NCBI GenBank assembly: GCA_035301545.1
Contig: DATGUA010000004.1
Location: 13,895-77,894, forward strand
Length of the DNA stretch: 64,000 nt
Direction of reading: 5' to 3'
From: DATGUA01 sp035301545
GTDB lineage: Bacteria; Bacillota; Clostridia; Tissierellales; Tissierellaceae
Within the stretch, counting starts at the first letter, position 1. Each line of letters opens with the position of its first letter. The notes under the pieces were generated by a model. The model was given only the letters and a program-made list of their open reading frames with translations, was not told where the DNA came from and made no database searches. Positions 53,181-62,625 of the stretch are shown here, one piece after another. A program made the translations under genes and the position numbers.

Positions 53181-54347
53181 CTAAATTTTATTATACAATG
53201 GTGACATTTTTCTTAATCTCTCTACTATTACAATTAGATTTTCTACAAGATAATCTACATCTTCTTTAGTATTGAAGTCACTAAATGATAATCTTAATGA
53301 ACCATGAGCAATCTCATGGGTCAATCCAATAGCCATCAATACATGTGAAGGATCTAAAGAACCGGAGGTACAAGCTGATCCACTTGATGCAGCAATTCCT
53401 TTCATATCTAAACTTAATAATAAAGATTCACCTTCTATATATTCAAAACTTATATTTGCATTATTAACTAGTCTATTAGTTCTATGACCATTTAATTTAA
53501 CATGATCTATACTAGATTCTATCTTTTCAATTGCATAATCTCTTAATTCTATCATTTTATTTCTATGTTCTTCTAAGTTTTCATATGCAAGCTCTATAGC
53601 TTTACCCATACCTACAATTCCTGGTACATTTTCTGTTCCCGCTCTTCTATTTCTTTCTTGGGCACCACCAGAAATAAAGTTATCTATTCTAACTCCACGT
53701 CGAATATACAGAGCTCCTACACCTTTTGGTCCGTGAAATTTATGAGCAGATATAGATAATAAATCTATATTCAACTCATCTACATTAATACTAGTATTTC
53801 CTATTACTTGAATACTATCCGTATGAAATACTATATCATTTTCTTTAGCGATTTTACCTATTTCTTCTATAGGTTGAATCGTTCCAATTTCATTATTAGC
53901 ATACATAATTGTTATTAGTATAGTAGTATCCCTAATAGAATCTTTTAATTGTTGCAAATCCACTGTTCCATTTTCATCTACATCTAAGTAAGTAACTTCA
54001 AATCCTTCTTTCTCTAAGGATTCACATGTGTGTAGCACTGCGTGATGTTCAATTTTTGATGTTATTATATGATTACCTTTTTTCTTATTAGAATATGCAA
54101 CACCTTTTATAGCCCAATTATCTGATTCAGATCCACTACCAGTAAAAAATATTTCCCTTGTGTCTGCTCCAATTACTTTTGCTATTTGATCTCTAGATTT
54201 TTCTATTGCTACTTTAGAAGTAGAGCCTAAAGAATAAATACTAGATGGATTTCCATAATTTTCAGTAAAAAACGGCAACATTTCTTCTAATACTTCTTTC
54301 TTAATCTTTGTTGTTGCTGCATTATCCAAATAAACTTTTCTGCTCAT
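53181..54347 (-). CDS. iscS: Cysteine desulfurase IscS/NifS
   Basis: 388-residue PLP enzyme supplying sulfur. Motifs: YLDNAATT, FTGSGSESDNWAIKG, SKIEHHAVLHTCE, PLP lysine in SISAHKFHGPKGVGALY, and the mobile Cys loop SGSACTSGS. Group I (IscS/NifS) type. ATG after AGGGGGAA. Between iscR and iscU. Confidence 0.96.
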   Translation of the reverse strand: MSRKVYLDNAATTKIKKEVLEEMLPFFTENYGNPSSIYSLGSTSKVAIEKSRDQIAKVIGADTREIFFTGSGSESDNWAIKGVAYSNKKKGNHIITSKIEHHAVLHTCESLEKEGFEVTYLDVDENGTVDLQQLKDSIRDTTILITIMYANNEIGTIQPIEEIGKIAKENDIVFHTDSIQVIGNTSINVDELNIDLLSISAHKFHGPKGVGALYIRRGVRIDNFISGGAQERNRRAGTENVPGIVGMGKAIELAYENLEEHRNKMIELRDYAIEKIESSIDHVKLNGHRTNRLVNNANISFEYIEGESLLLSLDMKGIAASSGSACTSGSLDPSHVLMAIGLTHEIAHGSLRLSFSDFNTKEDVDYLVENLIVIVERLRKMSPLYNKI

Positions 54348-54357
54348 TATTTTCCCC

Positions 54358-54786
54358 CTATGAATTTGAATTTACATTTTTCATATCTAAAATCATATCT
54401 CTTAAAGTAATAGAATCTACTACTTCATCTATACTATCTTTAATCTTTACTAATACTAATTTAGTAGCACAATCATCTTCTTTTGTACAATCAATAGTAT
54501 TGTCACTTGTACATTCTGAGGGTGATAAATCACCTTCTAATGATCTTAGTATTTTTCCAACCGTTATATTACCAGGTTCATCCGACAACAAATATCCTCC
54601 TTGTGCACCTCTTACGCTTTTAATCAGACCATCTTTCCTAAGAACAGCAAATAATTGTTCTAAATAACTATTTGATAACTTTTGTGTTTCTGCAATTTCT
54701 CTTAAAGAAACTGGTCCTTTACCATATTCCTGTGCTAATTGAAACATAGCCATCAAACCATACCTACCTTTTGTCGATAATCTCAT
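54358..54786 (-). CDS. iscR: Rrf2-family regulator, IscR-like
   Basis: 142-residue Rrf2 winged-helix regulator: RLSTKGRYGLMAMFQLAQ and LREIAETQKLSNSYLEQLF. Three cysteines (PSECTSDNTIDCTKEDDCA) could bind a 2Fe-2S cluster, unlike the cysteine regulator CymR, so IscR is favoured. The gene starts the iscR-iscS-iscU unit. An operator-like inverted repeat covers its promoter. Confidence 0.9.
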   Translation of the reverse strand: MRLSTKGRYGLMAMFQLAQEYGKGPVSLREIAETQKLSNSYLEQLFAVLRKDGLIKSVRGAQGGYLLSDEPGNITVGKILRSLEGDLSPSECTSDNTIDCTKEDDCATKLVLVKIKDSIDEVVDSITLRDMILDMKNVNSNS

Positions 54787-54811
54787 TTACTCACCTCTTT
54801 TAATTTGCATA

Positions 54812-54835
54812 ACTTAGTTGGTTTTCAAAATAAGT
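54812..54835 (-). promoter_or_regulatory. Likely Rrf2/IscR operator
   Basis: Imperfect inverted repeat ACTTAgTT(9-10 nt)AAaTAAGT, overlapping the -10 region and probable start site of iscR. This suggests autorepression by its own product. Confidence 0.5.
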
Positions 54836-54861
54836 ATATTATATCATAGTATTATTGTCAA
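54833..54861 (-). promoter_or_regulatory. Sigma-A promoter of iscR
   Basis: Minus strand TTGACA (54856-54861), 17 bases, TATACT (54833-54838). It overlaps the inverted repeat at 54812-54835. Confidence 0.7.
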
Positions 54862-54890
54862 CAATGATTTGGGCATATTATCCAATACTT

Positions 54891-54940
54891 ATATAAAAAA
54901 GGTATTTTCAATAATATTATTGAAAATACCTTTTTTATAT
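54891..54940 (-). terminator. 50-nt perfect palindrome after the degV pseudogene
   Basis: Uninterrupted 25-bp arms centred between 54915 and 54916 with six-base T-runs on both sides. It retains the form of a strong terminator although the gene before it is dead. Confidence 0.85.
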
Positions 54941-54952
54941 AACAACTATAGT

Positions 54953-55514
54953 TTAATAGAAACATACACCTAAAGCTCTTGGTCCTAAATGTGCTCCAAT
55001 TACAGGTCCTAAATTATATATACTTATTTTAGCTCTTGGAAACTTATTTTTCAATTTTTCTTTTAGCTTATTAGCTTCTTCAAAGTTTAATGTATAACAT
55101 ATACTAATCTTTTCTTTAAGTATTCTAAGGTGTCCGTAGTTAAATAAATATTTACTTGATCTCTTTTCTTTTTTATATAAGCTGTTATTTCTTTAGAACT
55201 TCTATTATCTTTAATCATATTAATTGCATCTTCTACTAAAAATCGCAAATTGGCAACTGCGTTTTTTGAATCTATAACAGTGATTTTTTTATTCAACATA
55301 TTTTTTGCCAATACAGCACTATTAAATGTACCACTTATCTTTGAAGATAAAAGTATAGCTATTATTTCATCATACTCCTTAAGTGATTCTTCAAATACTT
55401 TATAAAAGTCACCAGTTGAGGGTTGTGAAGTATTTGGAAAACTGTAATATCTTCTTCTATGTATTCTTTAGAAATATGACTAGTACTATTAGTAATTATT
55501 TTTATTTTTGTCAT
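54953..55514 (-). pseudogene. Decayed DegV-family fatty-acid binding protein gene
   Basis: About 560 bp left of a gene normally near 850 bp. It starts MTKIKIITNSTSHISKEY (ATG 55512-55514, after GGGGAGA), breaks frame after EEDITVFQ, resumes in another frame with STGDFYKVFEESLKEYDEIIAILLSSKISGTFNSA ... KKKRDQVNIYLTTDTLEYLKK, stops, and finishes in another frame with NFEEANKLKEKL ... NLGPVIGAHLGPRALGV. Those are DegV family landmarks (ITNSTSD, LSSKLSGTY, PVIGTHTGPGA). So there are at least two deletions or frameshifts. DegV proteins bind fatty acids (FakB). The terminator and ribosome site are still recognisable, indicating recent loss. Confidence 0.88.
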
Positions 55515-55531
55515 AATATTTAAATCTCCCC

Positions 55532-55579
55532 TTAATTATAATGCTAGTACCATTTAAATGGTACTAGCATTATAATTAA
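55532..55579 (-). terminator. 48-nt perfect palindrome, terminator of leuS
   Basis: 24-bp uninterrupted arms with core GCTAGTACCATTTAAATGGTACTAGC, touching the leuS stop at 55580. Confidence 0.88.
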
Positions 55580-57991
55580 TTATTTTACTACAATATTATA
55601 AATTCGTCCTGGTATAAAAATTTCTTTTATTATGTCTTTTCCATCTATAAATTTGTTTATATTTTCATCATCTAATGCCTTTTCTCTTGCTACATCTTGA
55701 CCATTTCCTATACCTATTTCTATGGTTCCTCTCACTTTTCCATTTACTTGAACTGGTAATTGTATTACTTGGTCTTTCGTTTTTTCTTCGTCGTATTCTG
55801 GCCACATACTTTCATGTAAATATCCTTTAAGCCCTACTAACTCCCAAATTTCCTCAGTTATATGAGGAGCTACTGGATTTAATAATATTAAATAAGTCTC
55901 TAAATCCTTTTTTGATATTTTCCCATAATCATTAAACTCATTTACTAAAGACATCAATGTAGCTACCCCAGTATTAAACTTTAGTGTTTCATAATCATTA
56001 GACACCTTTTTAATTGCTTTATGAATACTAGTTTCTAACTCTTTAGTATATTTGTCACCATCTACTACTATATCTTGTAATTTCCAAACTCTATCTAAAA
56101 ACCTTCTACAACCACGAACCCCATCTTCTATCCATGGTGCTGATTGTTCAAAATCACCTATAAACATTTCATAAGTCCTTAATGTATCTGCCCCAAACTT
56201 ATTTACTATATCATCTGGATTAACAACATTTCCTCTAGACTTAGACATTTTTTCACTATTTTCACCTAAGATCATTCCATGTGAAGTCCGTTTTGCATAA
56301 GGTTCAGAAGTAGAGACTAAATTTAAATCATATAAAAATTTATGCCAAAATCTTGAATATAATAAGTGCAAAGTAGTATGTTCCATTCCACCATTATACC
56401 AGTCTACAGGCAGCCAATAATCAAGTTTCTCCTTTGACGCAAATTCCTCATCATTATTTGGGTCAATATATCTTAGGAAATACCAAGAAGACCCTGCCCA
56501 ATTTGGCATTGTATCTGTTTCTCTTCTAGCATCACCATTACATTGTGGACAAGTAGTATTTACCCAATCTGTAATCTTTGCTAAAGGTGATTCTCCTGTA
56601 TCTGTTGGTTCATAATTCTTTACATTTGGTAGCTCTACTGGTAAATCTGATTCTGGCACTGCTACCCACCCACATTTATCACAATAAACTAGTGGAATAG
56701 GTTCACCCCAATATCTTTGTCTAGAAAATACCCAATCTCTTAATTTGAAGTTTACTTTTTTTATACCTAATTTTTTATCTTTTAAATATTTAGACATAGC
56801 CTCTATAGCTTCTGCTACACCCATACCATTTAAAAAGTCGGAATTTACTAATTTACCTTGATTAATATCTGTATAAGCTTCTTTAGTAATATCTCCACCT
56901 TCAATTACTTCAATTATTGGTAAATCAAATTTATATGCAAACTCCCAGTCCCTTTTATCATGACCTGGTACTGCCATTATGGCTCCTGTCCCATAACTCA
57001 TAAGAACATAATCAGAAATCCAAATAGGAATTTCTTTACCAGTAGCTGGATTAATAGCCTTTAACCCTTTTAATTCTATTCCAGTTTTATCTGTAGATAA
57101 TTCTGTACGTTCAAAATCAGACTTTTTGCTAATTTCATCTTTATAATCTAATACTTCTTTAATATTTGTGATTTCTTTTTTATATTTTTTAATTAAGGGA
57201 TGTTCTACAGCAATTACCATATAACTAGCTCCATAAATAGTATCTGGTCTAGTAGTAAATACTTTCAATTTATCTTCTTTGTCTGCCACTTGGAAGTCTA
57301 TTTCCATTCCTTCAGATCTTCCAATCCAGTTTTTTTGTTGGATATTTATTCTTTCTATAAAATTAACCTCATCTAAATCATCTATTAATCTATCTGCATA
57401 TTCAGTTATTTTTAACATCCATTGGTTTTTAGTCTTTTGTACTACTTCTCCACCACATCTCTCACAAACACCATTAACTACTTCTTCATTTGCTAATCCT
57501 ATCTTACAAGATGTACACCAATTTATAGACATCTCTTTTTTATATGCTAATCCTTTTTCAAATAGTTTTAAAAATATCCATTGAGTCCACTTATAATAAT
57601 TTGGATCTGTAGTGTTTATTTCTTTAGACCAATCAAAAGAAAATCCTATAGATTTTAATTGTTTTTTAAACATTGCTATATTCTTTTCCGTTACTTTTTT
57701 AGGATGTATTTTGTGTTTAATAGCATAATTTTCTGTAGGTAATCCAAATGCATCCCATCCCATAGGAAATAATACATTATATCCTTCATATCTACGTTTT
57801 CTAGACACTATGTCTAATGCTGTATAAGGTCTTGCATGTCCAACATGAAGTCCATCACCAGATGGGTATGGAAATTCTACTAATCCATAAAATTTTGGTT
57901 TTTTACTATCAATAGATGTTTTATATATTTCCTTTTCATCCCATATATCTTGCCACTTCTTTTCAATATTATGTGGATTATACTCTTTCAT
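55580..57991 (-). CDS. leuS: Leucyl-tRNA synthetase
   Basis: 803-residue class I synthetase. HIGH-type motif in PSGDGLHVGHARPY near 43-56, two zinc clusters (CTSCK/CERCG; CDKCG/CPQCN), the CP1 editing domain (TTRPDTIYGASYMV), and KMSKS in SEKMSKSRGNVV. Near-normal length. Close behind asnS (36 nt). No T-box is visible. Confidence 0.97.
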   Translation of the reverse strand: MKEYNPHNIEKKWQDIWDEKEIYKTSIDSKKPKFYGLVEFPYPSGDGLHVGHARPYTALDIVSRKRRYEGYNVLFPMGWDAFGLPTENYAIKHKIHPKKVTEKNIAMFKKQLKSIGFSFDWSKEINTTDPNYYKWTQWIFLKLFEKGLAYKKEMSINWCTSCKIGLANEEVVNGVCERCGGEVVQKTKNQWMLKITEYADRLIDDLDEVNFIERINIQQKNWIGRSEGMEIDFQVADKEDKLKVFTTRPDTIYGASYMVIAVEHPLIKKYKKEITNIKEVLDYKDEISKKSDFERTELSTDKTGIELKGLKAINPATGKEIPIWISDYVLMSYGTGAIMAVPGHDKRDWEFAYKFDLPIIEVIEGGDITKEAYTDINQGKLVNSDFLNGMGVAEAIEAMSKYLKDKKLGIKKVNFKLRDWVFSRQRYWGEPIPLVYCDKCGWVAVPESDLPVELPNVKNYEPTDTGESPLAKITDWVNTTCPQCNGDARRETDTMPNWAGSSWYFLRYIDPNNDEEFASKEKLDYWLPVDWYNGGMEHTTLHLLYSRFWHKFLYDLNLVSTSEPYAKRTSHGMILGENSEKMSKSRGNVVNPDDIVNKFGADTLRTYEMFIGDFEQSAPWIEDGVRGCRRFLDRVWKLQDIVVDGDKYTKELETSIHKAIKKVSNDYETLKFNTGVATLMSLVNEFNDYGKISKKDLETYLILLNPVAPHITEEIWELVGLKGYLHESMWPEYDEEKTKDQVIQLPVQVNGKVRGTIEIGIGNGQDVAREKALDDENINKFIDGKDIIKEIFIPGRIYNIVVK

Positions 57992-58027
57992 TTTCTTCCT
58001 CCTTAAATCGAATAAAACTATATTTAT

Positions 58028-59416
58028 TTAAAATTCTGCTGAGCCTACAGTTCTTGGAAATGGAATTACATCTCTTATATTAGTCATACCTGTAATATAC
58101 ATTAAAGCTCTTTCAAAACCTAAACCAAATCCTGCATGCTTAGTACCACCATATTTTCTTAATTCTAAATACCACCAATAATCTTCTTTATCCATACTAT
58201 TATCTAGAATTCTTTGTTCTAATATATCTAACCTCTCTTCTCTCTGACTACCACCAACTATTTCTCCTATACCTGGAACTAATAGATCCATAGCTGCAAC
58301 AGTCTTATTATCATCATTTAATCTCATATAAAATGCCTTTATCTCTTTTGGATAATCAGTTACAAATACAGGTTTTTTATAAACTTCTTCACTTATATAT
58401 CTCTCATGCTCTGTTTGTAAATCTATACCCCATTCTACTGGATATTCAAATTCCTTATTAGAATCTTTTAATATTTCTATGGCTTTAGTATATGTTATAC
58501 GTTCAAAGTCTGAGTCAACAATATTTTTTAATCTTTTCATTAGTCCTTTATCAATAAATCTATTAAAAAATTCCATTTCTTCTTTAGCTTCATCTAATAC
58601 ATAAGATATAATATACTTCATCATATCTTCTGCTAAATCCATATTATCTTTTAAATCTGCAAAAGCTATCTCAGGTTCCATCATCCAGAACTCTGCGGCA
58701 TGTCTTGAAGTATTAGAGTTTTCTGATCTAAATGTAGGACCAAATGTATAAACATCCTTAAATGCCAATGCATAGGCTTCTGCCTCCAATTGTCCACTTA
58801 CAGTCAAAAATGTAGATTTATTAAAAAAATCCTTAGTAAAATCTACTTCCCCATCTTCATTTAAAGGTATCTTTTTGTAGTCTAGGGTACTTACGTTAAA
58901 CATTTCCCCAGCACCTTCTGCATCACTGGATGTTATGATTGGTGTATGCACATATACAAAATCCCTTTCATAGAAGAATTTATGTATAGCAAATGATAGT
59001 ATAGACCTAACTCTAAAAACTGCATTAAAAGTATTACTTCTAGGTCTTAAATGAGCTATACTTCTTAAATACTCAAATGTATGTCTTTTATTTTGTAAAG
59101 GATAATCTGAGCTTGAATAGCCTTCTACTTTTATTTCTTTTGCTTGAACTTCAAAATCTTGTTTTGCATCTGGAGTAGATACTAAAATACCTTTTATCTT
59201 AATAGATGTACTTAAGCTTAATTTTTTAATCTCTTTAAAATTTTCTATATCCTTACTAAATACTATCTGTACACTATTAAAAAATGTACCATCATTTAAT
59301 TCAATAAATCCAACATTTTTTGTTGATCTAATATTTCTAATCCAACCCTCTAATATAATTTCTTTGTCTATATAATTATCTGTATCTCTATAAATGGACT
59401 TTACCGTCGTTGTCAT
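58028..59416 (-). CDS. asnS: Asparaginyl-tRNA synthetase
   Basis: 462-residue class IIb synthetase: OB-fold anticodon domain (about 15-105), motif 2 GPTFRSENSNTSRHAAEFWMMEPE and motif 3 GFGLGFERALMYITG. Distinguished from AspRS by the AsnRS-type sequence FGPTFRSENSNT. ATG after GGAGGGG; first gene of the asnS-leuS pair. Confidence 0.95.
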   Translation of the reverse strand: MTTTVKSIYRDTDNYIDKEIILEGWIRNIRSTKNVGFIELNDGTFFNSVQIVFSKDIENFKEIKKLSLSTSIKIKGILVSTPDAKQDFEVQAKEIKVEGYSSSDYPLQNKRHTFEYLRSIAHLRPRSNTFNAVFRVRSILSFAIHKFFYERDFVYVHTPIITSSDAEGAGEMFNVSTLDYKKIPLNEDGEVDFTKDFFNKSTFLTVSGQLEAEAYALAFKDVYTFGPTFRSENSNTSRHAAEFWMMEPEIAFADLKDNMDLAEDMMKYIISYVLDEAKEEMEFFNRFIDKGLMKRLKNIVDSDFERITYTKAIEILKDSNKEFEYPVEWGIDLQTEHERYISEEVYKKPVFVTDYPKEIKAFYMRLNDDNKTVAAMDLLVPGIGEIVGGSQREERLDILEQRILDNSMDKEDYWWYLELRKYGGTKHAGFGLGFERALMYITGMTNIRDVIPFPRTVGSAEF

Positions 59417-59454
59417 AAATTCCCCTCCATATCATTTAAACTAATATCTTCCTT

Positions 59455-59483
59455 ATTATATCTTTTTTTCATTTATTTATCAA
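59455..59483 (-). promoter_or_regulatory. Sigma-A promoter of asnS
   Basis: Minus strand TTGATA (59478-59483), 17 bases, TATAAT (59455-59460), about 40 nt before the asnS start. Confidence 0.75.
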
Positions 59484-59630
59484 TATATGAAAACTTATTG
59501 GTTATTTATTAATTTCATTACTAAATTTAAAATGTATTATTACATATATTTCTCAATATATTTGAGTTTTCTTCCATTAACTCTATCATAATAGTAATTC
59601 CAGTTTTTATATCAGAAAGATCTCGACCAA

Positions 59631-59660
59631 AAAGGTAATTAGCCTAGGCCAATTACCTTT
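59631..59660 (-). terminator. Intrinsic terminator of the M16C peptidase gene
   Basis: 14-bp arms (one G-U) AAAGGTAATT.../...AATTACCTTT with a two-base centre, then TTTTT on the minus strand. 13 nt after the stop at 59673. Confidence 0.85.
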
Positions 59661-59672
59661 GTCTTTAGAACC

Positions 59673-62591
59673 TTATTCTATTAATTTTACTAGATTATTA
59701 AATATTTTCTCATTTTCTTTTATTTTACTTTCATTACCTAAGACACAAATGTAATTTTCTTGCATTGTATCATCTATTAATTTTTCAAGAGATTTAATAT
59801 CATTAAGCTTTGTTTTTAAAACTTCATTTTTTGTTTCTTGAACTTCTTCATGAGTAATATTTGATATATATCTTCTTGTAGACAATTGTCCTTTCATATA
59901 AGGAGTCATAGCTGGTTCTAATCTTGCAATTGTTCCTATTATATACTGAGTCAATTCTACTTCTGTTAAACTAAATTTGTTAATAAAATTTGGTATATTA
60001 TCATATACATCAAGAGTATTTTTTAAATTAGGATCTCGATAGGAAAATGTAGACAAATTTCCAGATTTCTCGAATGATATTCCTGCTCCATAAGCTCCTC
60101 CCTGAGCTCTTACTTCATTATGCAAATAATCTCCATTTAATATAGTTGCTAATACTCTCATACTACCTTCATACTCGTACCCTAATTTTTTGAAATTATA
60201 GCCTTTAGATACATATTGAACATCAGAAGTGGAAATTATACCTTCATTTAATTTGTTTTCTTTAAAATCATATTTTTGAACCGTAAATTCTTCTTTATTA
60301 AGATTTTGAGTTAAGCTCTTCATGTTTTCTTTCACTATTTTAAAACCATCTTTATCTCCTGTAAAACTAATTATTAAATTATTTTTATTAAAAATAGTCT
60401 TATAAATTTTATCGAGATTCGATATTATTTCTTCTTTATCTTTATCAAATCTTTTAATTAAATCAGATATAAACCAATAAAAGTCTAGACCTTTGAGTTT
60501 TTCAATATAATTCCAATAAGGTGAAAAATAAGACCTTACTCTACCAGCTGCTATTACATTTCCTTTATTAAAAATTTGCATCTCCATTCTAGATTTCATT
60601 TGAAATAGCAATTCTTTGATACGAGTTGAATTATCTATTCTAGTATTATTTATTAATTCTTTCATTAATTTAATTAACTTAGGAATATTCTTTTCTATTG
60701 CTTTTCCTTTTAAAATCATTTTAGTTTTAAATTTATTATCATCATTATCTTCTACTAATGCAACTGGACTAAAACTAATTCCTCCAGTATGAACATGGAT
60801 ATCATTGTACAATTCGCTATAAGTTTTATCTTCTGTATCTAATTTTCCTAATATACTAGCTAAAAGATTTACATATGGTATATCCTCTTTTTTAACCATT
60901 GAAGTATCAAAATATAAGTCTAAATATCCTATCTTACTAGTGAATATATCTTGAAATAATAATGTTAACTCTTTATCATTTATTACTTCTTGGGGAATAG
61001 CTTCTATTTTAGGATTTACATCAGATATTTCTAATTTAGGTATTGTAGCTTTATCTTTTTCAGTATCACTAGACATCTGGATTTTTTTAAGATTTTTATT
61101 TTCTCCTATTAATTTTTCTAATTCTTCCTCATTTAATGATTCTTTATAAGCTTTTAATTTTTCTTGTATTTCCTTTTCTTTCTTATCATTTAAACCTTTT
61201 TTTGGTTCAATAATTACTAATGAGCTATGTGGATTATTAATAATATTATTTTCAATATATTTTTCAAAATAGTCACTATCTACCATTTCTCTTAATTTAT
61301 TTATAGTATTTCCATATTTAAAATGAGATAATGGACTACCATCATATAACCAACTTTCTAAAGCTAATATATTATAAATAATACCTTTAGTAGGAAAACC
61401 TGATGCTTCTCTTAAATCATACTCAACTCTATTAATACTTGCTCTAATTAGATTTTTATCTAATCCTTCTTTAATAATTTCCTCTAAAGTATTAAATATA
61501 ATCTTTTTAAATTCATCTTTTTTATCTAGAGAGCTGTTTTTTGCAACAATTCCAAATCCATGTTGTAATCCTCCAGCCGAAGTCGGTAATATATCTTCAC
61601 CTATTTCCTTAGCAATTAATACTTTCTTTAAAGGTGCTGATTCTGCTCCTATTAATATTTCTGAAATTATATCATTCATTAAATAATCTTCTAAATTAGT
61701 ATTATCTCCTAATACAAAATTCAAACTCAAATACGTTTTATTTTCCTCATTATCATCTACTGAAATATGATAGTAATCTGTTCTCTCATTAATTGATGAG
61801 AAAGCTCTTTGTCTCTCAATATGAGAATCTATTTCTTGATCATTAAATCTTTCTAAATATTCTTCATTAATATGTGAAAGCTGTTTGTCAATATCACCAT
61901 TTCCATAAAGAAATATATAACTATTAGTAGGATGATATAGTTTTTTATGAAAATCTAAAAAGTCCTCATAATTCAATTCAGGAATTACATCAGGATTTCC
62001 ACCAGAAGAATATTGATAACATGTATCTGGAAATAAAGATTTAGATATATTTTCTTGTAATATTCTTTCAGGTGAGGAATAAGCACCTTTCATCTCATTG
62101 TATACTACACCTTTGTAAGTAATATCATCTTCTTTATTAAAGATTTCATGATGCCATCCTTCTTGCATAAAAATTTCAGGTATATCATAGATCTTAGGAT
62201 AAAAAACTGCATCTAAATATACATCCATTAAATTAAAAAAGTCTTTCTCGTTCCTACTTGCTACTGGATATAAGGTTTTATCACTAAAAGTCATCGCATT
62301 TATAAAAGTTTGTAAAGAACCTTTTACCATATCCATAAAGGGTTCTTTTGTAGTGTATTTCTCAGATCCTGCTAATACACAATGTTCTAAAATATGTGGT
62401 AAACCTGTACTATCTGTTGGTGGTGTTCTAAAACCTATAGAAAACACCTTATTATTATCATCATTTTCTAAATGCAGAAGTCGAGCACCAGACTTTTCAT
62501 GTTTAAAGACCCTAGCAATTGATTGGATTTCATCTATTTCTTCCTCTTCCTCTAATTTAAATCCATGATAAACCTTATTGATTTCATACAT
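59673..62591 (-). CDS. M16C insulinase-family zinc metalloprotease (PreP-like)
   Basis: 972-residue peptidase of the M16C family (presequence-protease type). Inverted zinc motif HILEH near residue 52 with downstream glutamate in GVVYNEMKGAYSS; four M16 domains with inactive ones toward the C-terminus. The inner helical hinge is at about 490-540. ATG 62589-62591 follows AAAGGAGGT; the frame is open eight codons further. No signal peptide, so it acts in the cytosol, degrading peptides. Follows rarA by 34 nt. Confidence 0.92.
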   Translation of the reverse strand: MYEINKVYHGFKLEEEEEIDEIQSIARVFKHEKSGARLLHLENDDNNKVFSIGFRTPPTDSTGLPHILEHCVLAGSEKYTTKEPFMDMVKGSLQTFINAMTFSDKTLYPVASRNEKDFFNLMDVYLDAVFYPKIYDIPEIFMQEGWHHEIFNKEDDITYKGVVYNEMKGAYSSPERILQENISKSLFPDTCYQYSSGGNPDVIPELNYEDFLDFHKKLYHPTNSYIFLYGNGDIDKQLSHINEEYLERFNDQEIDSHIERQRAFSSINERTDYYHISVDDNEENKTYLSLNFVLGDNTNLEDYLMNDIISEILIGAESAPLKKVLIAKEIGEDILPTSAGGLQHGFGIVAKNSSLDKKDEFKKIIFNTLEEIIKEGLDKNLIRASINRVEYDLREASGFPTKGIIYNILALESWLYDGSPLSHFKYGNTINKLREMVDSDYFEKYIENNIINNPHSSLVIIEPKKGLNDKKEKEIQEKLKAYKESLNEEELEKLIGENKNLKKIQMSSDTEKDKATIPKLEISDVNPKIEAIPQEVINDKELTLLFQDIFTSKIGYLDLYFDTSMVKKEDIPYVNLLASILGKLDTEDKTYSELYNDIHVHTGGISFSPVALVEDNDDNKFKTKMILKGKAIEKNIPKLIKLMKELINNTRIDNSTRIKELLFQMKSRMEMQIFNKGNVIAAGRVRSYFSPYWNYIEKLKGLDFYWFISDLIKRFDKDKEEIISNLDKIYKTIFNKNNLIISFTGDKDGFKIVKENMKSLTQNLNKEEFTVQKYDFKENKLNEGIISTSDVQYVSKGYNFKKLGYEYEGSMRVLATILNGDYLHNEVRAQGGAYGAGISFEKSGNLSTFSYRDPNLKNTLDVYDNIPNFINKFSLTEVELTQYIIGTIARLEPAMTPYMKGQLSTRRYISNITHEEVQETKNEVLKTKLNDIKSLEKLIDDTMQENYICVLGNESKIKENEKIFNNLVKLIE

Positions 62592-62625
62592 AATTCTACC
62601 TCCTTTAATATTCATAATAATTAGT

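Noticed and set aside
55087..55311. Small independent 74-residue protein
   Set aside because: It is the middle piece of the broken degV gene; similar pieces continue in other frames on both sides.
59417..59630. T-box or other riboswitch before asnS-leuS
   Set aside because: Promoter is only about 40 nt from the start and no conserved motif is visible.
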